A stretch of DNA of 38,932 bases from contig JAHHQY010000011.1 in the NCBI GenBank assembly GCA_020026115.1, positions 1-38,932 of the forward strand. Direction: 5' to 3'. Of this stretch, positions 11,447 through 17,969 are shown one piece after another (within the stretch, counting starts at the first letter, position 1; each line of letters begins with the position of its first letter). This DNA comes from Actinobacillus sp. GTDB taxonomy: Bacteria > Pseudomonadota > Gammaproteobacteria > Enterobacterales > Pasteurellaceae. The notes under the pieces are model-generated. The model ran no database searches. It was not told where the DNA came from and was given only the letters and a program-made list of their open reading frames with translations. A program made the position numbers and the translations under genes.

Positions 11447-11935
11447 TTATTTAAAAAATCCTGAATTTTTCTTAACGGCCGCTTCACCTAAACGCTCTTG
11501 CAAAATTTTGCTACCTGTTGCTTCAAGACGCTGAGCGTCTGCTTGCGCTTGAATTTGATCGGTTTTTGCTTTGGAATGCGCTAATTCGGCGTCAATCAAT
11601 TCATTTGCACGTTTAACGCGCGCACGTTCCATTTCAAGTTCTAATTTCTTCGCTTCAAGTAAATTTAATTCCGCAGCTTGTAATTCAATTTCACGCAAAC
11701 GATCTTCATAAGCTTGATTACGGCGTTTTTCCGCCATTTTTTCGGCGTGAAGACGATCTTGTTTGGCTTTTTGTAAAGCTCTATATTTTTCTGCTTCGCG
11801 TGCTTTAGCGCGTTCTTGTTGCTGATAGGCCGCATCTACTGCGTCTAAATCAGAGGCTAAATCTGCAAAGGCAAGAGGCGATAAACTTAAAGATAAAGCA
11901 CCGGCTAAAACGAAACTTATGACATGTTTTTTCAT
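11447..11935 (-). CDS. Exported coiled-coil protein, function unknown
   Basis: 162 residues. A clear Sec signal peptide ends near residue 24 (LSPLAFA-DL). The rest is almost entirely charged and helical, rich in Ala, Glu, Lys, Arg and Gln with heptad-like spacing, so a long coiled coil in the periplasm is likely. It resembles small conserved gammaproteobacterial proteins of unknown function (possibly DUF5384); I am not certain. It starts 12 bases after the glycine-zipper lipoprotein gene and ends at an intrinsic terminator, so the two form a bicistronic unit. A joint envelope role is inferred only from this arrangement. Confidence 0.85.
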   Translation of the reverse strand: MKKHVISFVLAGALSLSLSPLAFADLASDLDAVDAAYQQQERAKAREAEKYRALQKAKQDRLHAEKMAEKRRNQAYEDRLREIELQAAELNLLEAKKLELEMERARVKRANELIDAELAHSKAKTDQIQAQADAQRLEATGSKILQERLGEAAVKKNSGFFK

Positions 11936-11947
11936 TTTACTTACCTC

Positions 11948-12445
11948 TTATTTTTGAACTGGACATTCCGCATTAGGTTGAATGCGAGTTTCTTTTGCTC
12001 GACTGATAATCATAAGGGCAGTGCCTTTTTTAAATTCACAGCTACGTCCCGCTTGGGTTGAGCTATAAATGTGAGAGCCTTGTTTATAAGTTAAGCTCAC
12101 GCCAGGTACAATGACGGTATCTTTTACAACAGAGCTTGCAAGAACGCCCCCTGTTGCCCCTGCGACAGCGCCTGCACCTGCGCCCGCACCGCTATATTGG
12201 TAACCTACAACGGCGCCTAAAACACCACCTAAAATTCCCCCAGCCGTTTGAGCTAATTGTTTATTTTGTGTATTTTTAACGCGTACTTTCGCTGGCGTAA
12301 TGGCTAAAATTTTTACGGTTTTCACTTCTTGTTGAGTATTTAATTGTCCCTCATCATAAACATTTGCGCCTAAATCTTCACCTGTCGGTGCACAACCTGT
12401 TAAAGCAATGCTTGTTACCATCAATGTTGCAAGTGTTTTTTTCAT
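11948..12445 (-). CDS. Glycine-zipper outer-membrane lipoprotein (SlyB/Pcp-like)
   Basis: 165 residues. The N-terminus is a lipoprotein signal with lipobox LTGC (acylated C18). A glycine/alanine-rich zipper lies at about residues 68-108 (GGILGGVLGAVVGYQYSGAG and following), the type seen in SlyB/Pcp proteins that insert in or brace the outer membrane. The C-terminal part has two cysteines (CEF and CPVQK) that could form a disulfide. AAGGA upstream supports the start. It is the first gene of a pair with the coiled-coil protein downstream. The exact family assignment is tentative. Confidence 0.8.
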   Translation of the reverse strand: MKKTLATLMVTSIALTGCAPTGEDLGANVYDEGQLNTQQEVKTVKILAITPAKVRVKNTQNKQLAQTAGGILGGVLGAVVGYQYSGAGAGAGAVAGATGGVLASSVVKDTVIVPGVSLTYKQGSHIYSSTQAGRSCEFKKGTALMIISRAKETRIQPNAECPVQK

Positions 12446-12557
12446 GAAAAATCCTTAATCTTAAATAAAAAGATAATAAATTATAAAAAATTTGCTAAAT
12501 TTTAAACAATTTGGCTTGTTTGTCAATGAGTTAAATTTTCTCAAGGCGAGATACAAA

Positions 12558-12581
12558 AAAACCCGACATAAGTCGGGTTTT
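12558..12581 (-). terminator. Intrinsic terminator after rpmG
   Basis: Arms AAAACCCGAC (12558-12567) and GTCGGGTTTT (12572-12581) with a T-run on the minus strand. Ends the rpmB-rpmG transcript. Confidence 0.93.
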
Positions 12582-12601
12582 AAATTTAGTAAAAAAACAA
12601 A

Positions 12602-12772
12602 TTATTTAATTTTTGCTTCTTTATAGATAACGTGTTTGCGTACAACTGGATCAAATTTTTTGATTTCCATTTTGCCTGGCATGTTACGTTTGTTTTTATC
12701 AGTTGTGTAGAAGTGACCAGTGTTAGCACTTGATACTAAACGGATTTTATCACGAGCACCTTTAGCTGCCAT
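12602..12772 (-). CDS. rpmG: 50S ribosomal protein L33
   Basis: 56 residues, starting MAAKGARDKIRL and ending IYKEAKIK. This is the full L33 length and sequence type of gammaproteobacteria (E. coli L33 is 55). L33 binds 23S rRNA near the E site. It follows rpmB after 11 bases and ends at a terminator, forming the conserved rpmB-rpmG pair. The cysteine-ligand version (C+) of some L33 paralogues is absent, so it is the zinc-free form. Confidence 0.97.
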   Translation of the reverse strand: MAAKGARDKIRLVSSANTGHFYTTDKNKRNMPGKMEIKKFDPVVRKHVIYKEAKIK

Positions 12773-12783
12773 GTTTTAGCTCC

Positions 12784-13020
12784 TTAGATTTTCTCGCCAC
12801 GGGCACGAATGTCAGCTAATACTGCATCAATACCTTTTTTATCAATAATACGCATACCTTTCGCTGTTAAGCGTAAAGTTACGAAACGTTTTTCACTTTC
12901 AACCCAGAAACGGTGAGTGTGAAGATTTGGTAGGAAGCGACGACGTGTCGCATTCAATGCGTGTGAGCGGTTGTTACCAACTACTGGACGCTTGCCTGTT
13001 ACTTGACAGACTCTAGACAT
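12784..13020 (-). CDS. rpmB: 50S ribosomal protein L28
   Basis: 78 residues, starting MSRVCQVTGKRPVVG and ending DIRARGEKI, the full length of L28. GGAG lies seven bases before the ATG at 13020. The frame stays open upstream to 13140, but that extension reads through the structured leader and is not coding. L28 is a large-subunit protein needed for 50S assembly. It is first in an operon with rpmG and is driven by a near-consensus promoter with a structured leader of about 130 nucleotides. Confidence 0.98.
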   Translation of the reverse strand: MSRVCQVTGKRPVVGNNRSHALNATRRRFLPNLHTHRFWVESEKRFVTLRLTAKGMRIIDKKGIDAVLADIRARGEKI

Positions 13021-13078
13021 ATTCTTCTCCAATAAAAATATATAAGCTCGAGCTTGGGTTCGGTTAACACTATTTTTT

Positions 13079-13153
13079 GCGCAAAAAAAAGCGCAGGAAA
13101 ACCTTGCCGGCCTCGTCAGGCCGTTCACCGACCCTTCCAATATTAAAGGTCGG
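13079..13153 (-). promoter_or_regulatory. Structured rpmB leader with possible attenuator
   Basis: Three structures lie between the promoter and rpmB: arms 13128-13133/13148-13153 (CCGACC/GGTCGG), a GC-rich hairpin 13108-13113/13118-13123 (CGGCCT, loop CGTC), and a weaker stem around 13093-13106 whose minus-strand side is followed by eight T (13083-13090). The last resembles an intrinsic terminator, so attenuation is possible. Function is inferred. Confidence 0.5.
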
Positions 13154-13155
13154 CA

Positions 13156-13184
13156 ATTATACGAGCTTTATGTTGCTTTATCAA
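13156..13184 (-). promoter_or_regulatory. Strong sigma-70 promoter of rpmB-rpmG
   Basis: On the minus strand, -35 TTGATA (13184-13179), a 17-base spacer and -10 TATAAT (13161-13156). Transcription should start near 13149, giving a leader of about 130 nucleotides. Confidence 0.9.
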
Positions 13185-13219
13185 GCGCAAAAAAGGTATT
13201 TTTTGTCCTTAAAGCTTTG

Positions 13220-13280
13220 AGCTTGTTTTGTTTGAAGATTTTCTCTTTATTTTTCGCTTACTTTTTAAACGAAACAAGCT
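13220..13280 (-). terminator. Long-loop inverted repeat downstream of radC
   Basis: Fourteen-base arms at 13220-13233 and 13267-13280 (AGCTTGTTTTGTTT / AAACGAAACAAGCT), complementary apart from one G-T wobble, with a 33-base loop. It may end the radC transcript; no clear T-run follows. Confidence 0.35.
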
Positions 13281-13298
13281 AAACCGCTTAAGTCCTTT

Positions 13299-13310
13299 TT
13301 TCGGCGCGAA
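13299..13310 (-). repeat. Dispersed word, single copy between radC and rpmB
   Basis: TTTCGGCGCGAA on the plus strand (TTCGCGCCGAAA on the minus strand), with flanking A/T runs on both sides. One-base variant at the outer position. Confidence 0.6.
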
Positions 13311-13354
13311 AAATTTTTTCTTTTTCCTCTTTTAAACAAAAATCCTTTCTTTTT

Positions 13355-14017
13355 TTACAGCCAATCATGTTCAGCAAAGGAAAAATAATTCCCTTTTCCT
13401 ATCACAAAATGGTCTAAAACGCGCATATTCATTAACTGCGCCGCTTGCTGAATTTCTTGCGTAATTTGGCGATCTGCGCGACTTGGTTTTGACTCGCCAG
13501 AGGGATGATTATGCGCCAAAATTAAAGCGGCCGCATTGCAATATAACGCCGTTTTAATAATTTCTCGTGGATAAACGCTCGCGCTGTTAATCGTGCCTAA
13601 AAACATGGCTTCTTTTTTTAATAAACGGTGCTGATTATCTAAAAATAACACTAAAAATACTTCGCGCTCATAATGTTCCAGCTCCGCTTGTAAAAATAAG
13701 CGCACTTGCTGTACGTCTGTAAAGCCTTGTTGCACAGATAATTCTTGCGCTAAATAACGTTTCGTCATTTCAGTAATGGCTTGCAACTGCACAAACTGTG
13801 TAATACCTAACCCTTTAACTTTACAAAAGGTTTTTTGATCCGCTTGCATTAACTGACGAAAATTCCCAAACTCTAATAACACATTTTGGGCTAATTGCAT
13901 CACAGGACAATTCTTTATGCCCGTGCGCAAAAAAATCGCTAATAATTCCTCATCGGATAAACTTTGTGCGCCAAATTGCAATAATTTTTCCCTTGGCATC
14001 AACTCGTTACTGCTCAT
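13355..14017 (-). CDS. radC: RadC-family JAMM-domain protein
   Basis: 220 residues. The N-terminal helix-hairpin-helix part (residues 1-95; KVKGLG) precedes a JAMM/MPN+ metalloprotease-like domain with HNHPSGESKPSRAD, giving the H-x-H-x7-S-x2-D metal-binding pattern. The family was named for a repair phenotype that was later not upheld; its cellular role is unsettled. AAGGAGG just before the ATG is a near-perfect ribosome-binding site. It is divergent from coaBC and sits upstream of rpmB-rpmG, the coaBC-radC-rpmB-rpmG neighbourhood common in gammaproteobacteria. Confidence 0.95.
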   Translation of the reverse strand: MSSNELMPREKLLQFGAQSLSDEELLAIFLRTGIKNCPVMQLAQNVLLEFGNFRQLMQADQKTFCKVKGLGITQFVQLQAITEMTKRYLAQELSVQQGFTDVQQVRLFLQAELEHYEREVFLVLFLDNQHRLLKKEAMFLGTINSASVYPREIIKTALYCNAAALILAHNHPSGESKPSRADRQITQEIQQAAQLMNMRVLDHFVIGKGNYFSFAEHDWL

Positions 14018-14067
14018 TTTTCCTCCTTAAGCCTTGGCTTAAAATGGGCGCTCGAAAGAAAAAAAAC

Positions 14068-14093
14068 GATCGTACTTTTTATTTTTTACGATC
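14068..14093. other. Inverted repeat between radC and coaBC
   Basis: Seven-base arms GATCGTA (14068-14074) and TACGATC (14087-14093) around a T-rich loop, midway between the divergent starts. It could be an operator or cruciform; no function can be assigned. Confidence 0.3.
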
Positions 14094-14179
14094 CGCTTCG
14101 CAGTTTTACTTTTTTTCATCGTGATTTTTCAATAATTTCCAGTAAAATGTGGGCAATTTTGGCCAATTTAGGAAAATTT

Positions 14180-15400
14180 ATGATCGCCTTGCAAAATAAA
14201 AAAATTGTCGTTGGTATAACAGGTGGCATTGCGGCTTATAAAGCCATTGAATTCATTCGTCTTTTACGCAAATCTCAAGCGGAAGTGCGCGTTGTTTTAA
14301 CGCCTGCGGCAAAAGCTTTTGTTACGCCTTTAACCTTACAAGCCCTTTCAGGCCATGCGGTCGCTGAAAGTTTGCTTGACCCAAGTGCCGAACTTGCGAT
14401 GGGGCATATTGAGCTAGCGAAATGGGCTGACGCCGTCGTCATTGTGCCTACAACGGCGGATTTTATTGCACGCTTACGTTTAGGTATGGGAAATGATTTA
14501 CTTTCTACGCTTTGTTTAGCCACTTGCGCACCGATTTTTTTAGCGCCCGCAATGAACCAACAAATGTATCGCAATCTTGCTACGCAAGAAAATTTAGCGG
14601 TTTTAGCTCAACGTCAGGTTCAGCTTATCGGCCCTAACGCAGGGACGCAGGCTTGTGGCGATGTGGGCTTTGGACGCATGAGTGAGCCAAGTGAAATTTT
14701 GGCGTCTTTAGCTCAGTTTTTCCAAAAATCACAAGATTGCCAAGGTTTAAATGTGTTAATTACGGCCGGTGCGACAAGAGAATCCATTGATCCTGTTCGT
14801 TTTTTAAGCAATCACAGTTCAGGCAAAATGGGCTTTGCTCTCGCCGATGCTTTTGCTTCTCGTGGGGCGAATGTTACCGTCATTGCCGGCGCCGTAAACT
14901 TAGCCACACCTCAAAAGGTTGCGCGTCAAGATATTGTCAGTGCCGAAGATATGTTGCAGGTGGCACAAGCACTCGCACCGAAAAATGATATTTTTATTGC
15001 TTGTGCGGCGGTGGCTGATTTTCGTCCTGCCCAGGTTGAAAGCCAAAAAATGAAAAAAGATCCTAAGGCTCAGCAAGAAACCATGACGTTAACTTTAGTT
15101 AAAAATCCTGATATTGTGGCAACCATTGCTCAAATGCAGGAAAATCGTCCTTTTGTGGTGGGCTTTGCCGCAGAAACGCAACAAGTGGCGGAATATGCCA
15201 AAGATAAATTGCAACGTAAAAATTTGGATATGATTTGCGCTAATGATGTGTCGCAAGGTAAGGCCTTTAATCAAGCGGAAAATGCCTTACAACTTTTTTG
15301 GCAACAAGATGGCAAAATTGCTGAAAAATCCTTAGCTCTTGCCGATAAACGCCAATTGGCCGATGATATTGTTGATACGATTTTAGCCATAAAAGCGTAA
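14180..15400 (+). CDS. coaBC: Bifunctional phosphopantothenoylcysteine synthetase/decarboxylase
   Basis: Two successive steps of coenzyme A synthesis: CoaB joins cysteine to 4'-phosphopantothenate using CTP, and CoaC decarboxylates the product with FMN. I chose MIALQNKKIVVG at 14180 over the ATG at 14147 because AGGAAAA precedes it and homologues begin here; the product is 406 residues, as in E. coli. The CoaC half has GITGGIAAYK, PAMN and ACGDVGFGRMSEP with the catalytic Cys. The CoaB half starts near residue 190 and has NHSSGKMGFALADAF and KNPDIV. One dispersed CTCGCRCCGAAA word lies inside, encoding L-A-P-K. In E. coli and H. influenzae dut follows coaBC; here dut is 9 kb away. Confidence 0.96.
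   Translation: MIALQNKKIVVGITGGIAAYKAIEFIRLLRKSQAEVRVVLTPAAKAFVTPLTLQALSGHAVAESLLDPSAELAMGHIELAKWADAVVIVPTTADFIARLRLGMGNDLLSTLCLATCAPIFLAPAMNQQMYRNLATQENLAVLAQRQVQLIGPNAGTQACGDVGFGRMSEPSEILASLAQFFQKSQDCQGLNVLITAGATRESIDPVRFLSNHSSGKMGFALADAFASRGANVTVIAGAVNLATPQKVARQDIVSAEDMLQVAQALAPKNDIFIACAAVADFRPAQVESQKMKKDPKAQQETMTLTLVKNPDIVATIAQMQENRPFVVGFAAETQQVAEYAKDKLQRKNLDMICANDVSQGKAFNQAENALQLFWQQDGKIAEKSLALADKRQLADDIVDTILAIKA
14972..14983 (+). repeat. Dispersed word CTCGCACCGAAA inside coaBC
   Basis: Exact copy on the coding strand, preceded by A and followed by AAT; encodes Leu-Ala-Pro-Lys in the same frame as the polA copy. Confidence 0.7.
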
Positions 15401-15404
15401 ACCT

Positions 15405-15444
15405 CTTCGCGCCGAAATTTTGCTTACAATTTTTCGGTGCGAAG
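15405..15444. terminator. Bidirectional terminator of coaBC and xerC made from paired dispersed words
   Basis: Arms CTTCGCGCCGAAA (15405-15417) and TTTCGGTGCGAAG (15432-15444), complementary with one wobble, between convergent genes. Each arm is a copy of the dispersed word with TTCGC instead of CTCGC; the change is matched on both arms. Confidence 0.75.
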
Positions 15445-15451
15445 AATGTTT

Positions 15452-16345
15452 TTATTTTTTCTTGCGATGCGCCCTTGGGTGAGCTTGGTCATAGACGTTC
15501 GCTAAATGTTGAAAATTTAAGTGGGTATAAATTTGGGTCGTGGAAAGACTGCTGTGGCCTAATAATTCCTGCACGGCTCGTAAATCCGCACTATTTTCTA
15601 ATAAATGCGTGGCAAAAGAATGGCGCAATTTATGCGGATGTAAATGCGTGTTAAGACCTTGATAAACCGCCCAGCGCGCCATTCGCTTTTGAATACTGCG
15701 CATTGAAATACGCGTTCCACGCGAGCTAACAAATAAAGCGTTATCTTGTGGCGAAAACTCATCACGAATGGTCAGCCAAGCCTCTAAGGCTTTTTTCGCA
15801 TAAGAACCAAAAGGCACAATTCGCTCTTTTGAACCTTTCCCCCAAACGCGCACTTCCAGCAAAGACCAATCTAAACTTGATAAATCCAAGCCTTGCAACT
15901 CGGCTAAACGCAAGCCAGAACTATACATCAGTTCAATCATCGCGCGATCTCGCACGTCGAGCGGGTCATCACTTTCGTTATCTAACAGTTGTTGCATTTG
16001 CTCATTATTCATATTTTTCGGCAAATGCTTACTTTGTTTGGGGACTGAAATGCCCATCGCGGGGTTGGCTTGCAATTCCCCTTGTTCCACTAAATAAGTT
16101 AAAAAGCGACGTAACGCTGATAAACGCAAAGACAAACTACGCGCGCTTAATCCGGCTTTTTTGCCTTCCGCTAAAATATTTCGTACATGTTGCGCTTGTA
16201 AATCTTGCCAACGCGTGACACCAACTTGCGCCAAAAACTTTAAAACCATCGCTAATTGGCGCTGATAAGTGCTTAAAGTATGCGAACTGACTTGGCGTTC
16301 AATGCGTAAATAAGCAAAATAGTTGGCTAAACTTTTTTCCATCAT
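15452..16345 (-). CDS. xerC: Tyrosine recombinase XerC
   Basis: Works with XerD at dif to resolve chromosome dimers before division. Length 297 residues (E. coli XerC 298). The N-terminal SAM-like core-binding domain spans residues 1-100. The catalytic domain carries the family residues: Arg in SSGLRLAEL, Lys in WGKGSKER, His-x-x-Arg in HPHKLRHSFATHLL, His in LLGHSS and the nucleophilic Tyr in STTQIYTHLN. Its start overlaps the dapF stop (ATGA), so translation is coupled. In E. coli a further gene, yigA, lies between dapF and xerC; it is absent here. The 3' end faces coaBC across a shared terminator. Confidence 0.96.
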   Translation of the reverse strand: MMEKSLANYFAYLRIERQVSSHTLSTYQRQLAMVLKFLAQVGVTRWQDLQAQHVRNILAEGKKAGLSARSLSLRLSALRRFLTYLVEQGELQANPAMGISVPKQSKHLPKNMNNEQMQQLLDNESDDPLDVRDRAMIELMYSSGLRLAELQGLDLSSLDWSLLEVRVWGKGSKERIVPFGSYAKKALEAWLTIRDEFSPQDNALFVSSRGTRISMRSIQKRMARWAVYQGLNTHLHPHKLRHSFATHLLENSADLRAVQELLGHSSLSTTQIYTHLNFQHLANVYDQAHPRAHRKKK

Positions 16346-17166
16346 AGACGAATATTTCCATCATAAACAAAGGTGGCGTCCCCTGTCATATATAAAGGTT
16401 TGCCTTCGCCTTGCCATTCAATGTGTAAACTGCCACCGGGTAAATCAACTTGCACTTTTGAGGCTAAAGTTCCTTGCATAATGCCCACCGCTACGGCAGC
16501 ACAAGCCCCGCTACCGCAGGCTTGGGTTTCGCCACAACCTCGTTCATAAACGCGTAATTTAATATGATGAGGATTTAACACTTGCATAAAACCGACGTTC
16601 GTTTTTTCCGGAAAACGTTCATGATTTTCCAAGGCTTGGCCTAGTTCGTTAATGGCCATTTTGGCAAGATTATCCACCATAACCACGCAATGCGGATTTC
16701 CCATCGAAACGACGCCACAAAGTACGGTCTTAATTTCGGTGCGTAAAATATAATTTTTTTCAAACTTATTAGCGTTAAAAGGAATTTTATTCGGTTGCCA
16801 CACAGGCTCGCCCATATTCACGCGCACTTGCTCATTGTCTAACAGGGTTAATTCCAATTTGCCTTTTGCGGTAGAAACGTGAATTTCTTTTTTGTCGGTT
16901 AATTTTTTTAAGCTCACAAAACGGGCAAAACAACGTGCTCCATTGCCACACATTGCCACTTCCGAGCCGTCAGCATTAAAAATACGATAATGAAAATCTA
17001 AATCGGGATCGTAAGGCGGTTCCACCAACAAGAGTTGATCAAACCCCACCCCGCGATGTCGAGAGGCTAAACGTTGAATACTTTCAGGCGTAAAAAAGAC
17101 ATTTTGTGTTACGCCGTCCACCACCATAAAATCGTTACCTAAGCCGTGCATTTTAGAAAAATACAT
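16342..17166 (-). CDS. dapF: Diaminopimelate epimerase
   Basis: Converts LL- to meso-diaminopimelate, the precursor of lysine and of the peptidoglycan cross-link. The enzyme is PLP-independent and uses two cysteines; both are present, C73 in MCGNGARC and C217 in ACGSGAC, at the same numbers as in the H. influenzae enzyme. Length is 274 residues, as expected. The sequence begins MYFSKMHGLGNDFMVVDG, the family N-terminus. The ribosome-binding site is weak (GAAGAAG). The gene is first in a two-gene operon with xerC, and a TATAAT lies 46 bases upstream. Confidence 0.98.
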   Translation of the reverse strand: MYFSKMHGLGNDFMVVDGVTQNVFFTPESIQRLASRHRGVGFDQLLLVEPPYDPDLDFHYRIFNADGSEVAMCGNGARCFARFVSLKKLTDKKEIHVSTAKGKLELTLLDNEQVRVNMGEPVWQPNKIPFNANKFEKNYILRTEIKTVLCGVVSMGNPHCVVMVDNLAKMAINELGQALENHERFPEKTNVGFMQVLNPHHIKLRVYERGCGETQACGSGACAAVAVGIMQGTLASKVQVDLPGGSLHIEWQGEGKPLYMTGDATFVYDGNIRL

Positions 17167-17212
17167 AATTTTTTTCTTCTTCTATCCTAATCAATGCCGG
17201 CTATTATAACGG

Positions 17213-17218
17213 TTTTAA
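17213..17218 (-). promoter_or_regulatory. Probable dapF-xerC -10 element
   Basis: TATAAT on the minus strand, framed by a 6-bp inverted repeat AATGCC...GGCATT. No convincing -35 is visible. Confidence 0.45.
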
Positions 17219-17240
17219 GGCATTTATGATGAATGAATTT

Positions 17241-17969
17241 TTAAGAAACTTTTAATTCTGTACTGAGCATAATTTGGCTGAATAATTCTCTGCTTTTCAA
17301 AGGCTTATTCCCTAAATAAGGTTTTAAGGCTAAACGAATAAAACGCTTAGCGGCCGCTTTTGTGCGTGGGCTTTGAAAATTACGCGCTTCAAAGTCTAAT
17401 AATTCTTGCCCGTAAAAAGTTAAATTATCTTTAATTAAAGAGGCGATAAAACCTTTTTCTTCTCGATAGCGATACGTCATTTCCGCATCAACGGGTTTAC
17501 CGCTTCCTGCGCAATGACAAAAATCCACGCCATAGCCTAAATAACGCAAAAGTTGAAATTCAAAAATACGCAAAGTGCGCTCTATTTCATTCGGATACTG
17601 CGCTAAAGCCATTAAACAATGCAGATAGTCTTGAAATAATTCAGGGTAAGAGGTTTCACGCTCAATTAAGCGGACAATTAACTCATTCACATAAAAGCCA
17701 CTGTATAAAGCTGGCGTATTAAATGGCAGGGTTAAAGACGCACTTTCGGCGCGAGTTAAGTTTTTTAAACTGCCCTTGCCTGACCAACGTAATAAAAGTG
17801 GCGTAAAAGGTTGTAATAAACTTTTTAAAGGGGAATTTTTACGTCTTGCGCCCTTAGCTAATAACGTAACGCGCCCTGTTTCTTCGCTAAAAACATCCAC
17901 TAATAAACTTGTTTCGCTGTAGGGTCTGCGATGTAAGACGAAGGCGCGTTGCCAATTTTCACTGTTCAT
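17241..17969 (-). CDS. recO: DNA repair protein RecO
   Basis: Recombination mediator that loads RecA on SSB-coated DNA with RecR. Length 242 residues (E. coli 242). The N-terminal OB fold (WQRAFVLHRRPYSETSLLVD, then VTLLAKGARR) is followed by a helical domain with a partial zinc-site remnant (CHCAGSG). Its start overlaps the dnaE stop by ATGA, so it is translationally coupled to dnaE. That pairing is unusual: E. coli recO follows era, and in H. influenzae I recall it near relA. One dispersed word lies in the gene, encoding T-R-A-E-S. Confidence 0.93.
   Translation of the reverse strand: MNSENWQRAFVLHRRPYSETSLLVDVFSEETGRVTLLAKGARRKNSPLKSLLQPFTPLLLRWSGKGSLKNLTRAESASLTLPFNTPALYSGFYVNELIVRLIERETSYPELFQDYLHCLMALAQYPNEIERTLRIFEFQLLRYLGYGVDFCHCAGSGKPVDAEMTYRYREEKGFIASLIKDNLTFYGQELLDFEARNFQSPRTKAAAKRFIRLALKPYLGNKPLKSRELFSQIMLSTELKVS
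17744..17755 (-). repeat. Dispersed word inside recO
   Basis: CTCGCGCCGAAA on the recO coding strand, encoding Arg-Ala-Glu in context. Confidence 0.7.

Noticed and set aside
13021..13140. N-terminal extension of L28 giving a 118-residue protein
   Set aside because: It would translate the structured leader; L28 is 78 residues in relatives and has a good ribosome-binding site at the shorter start.
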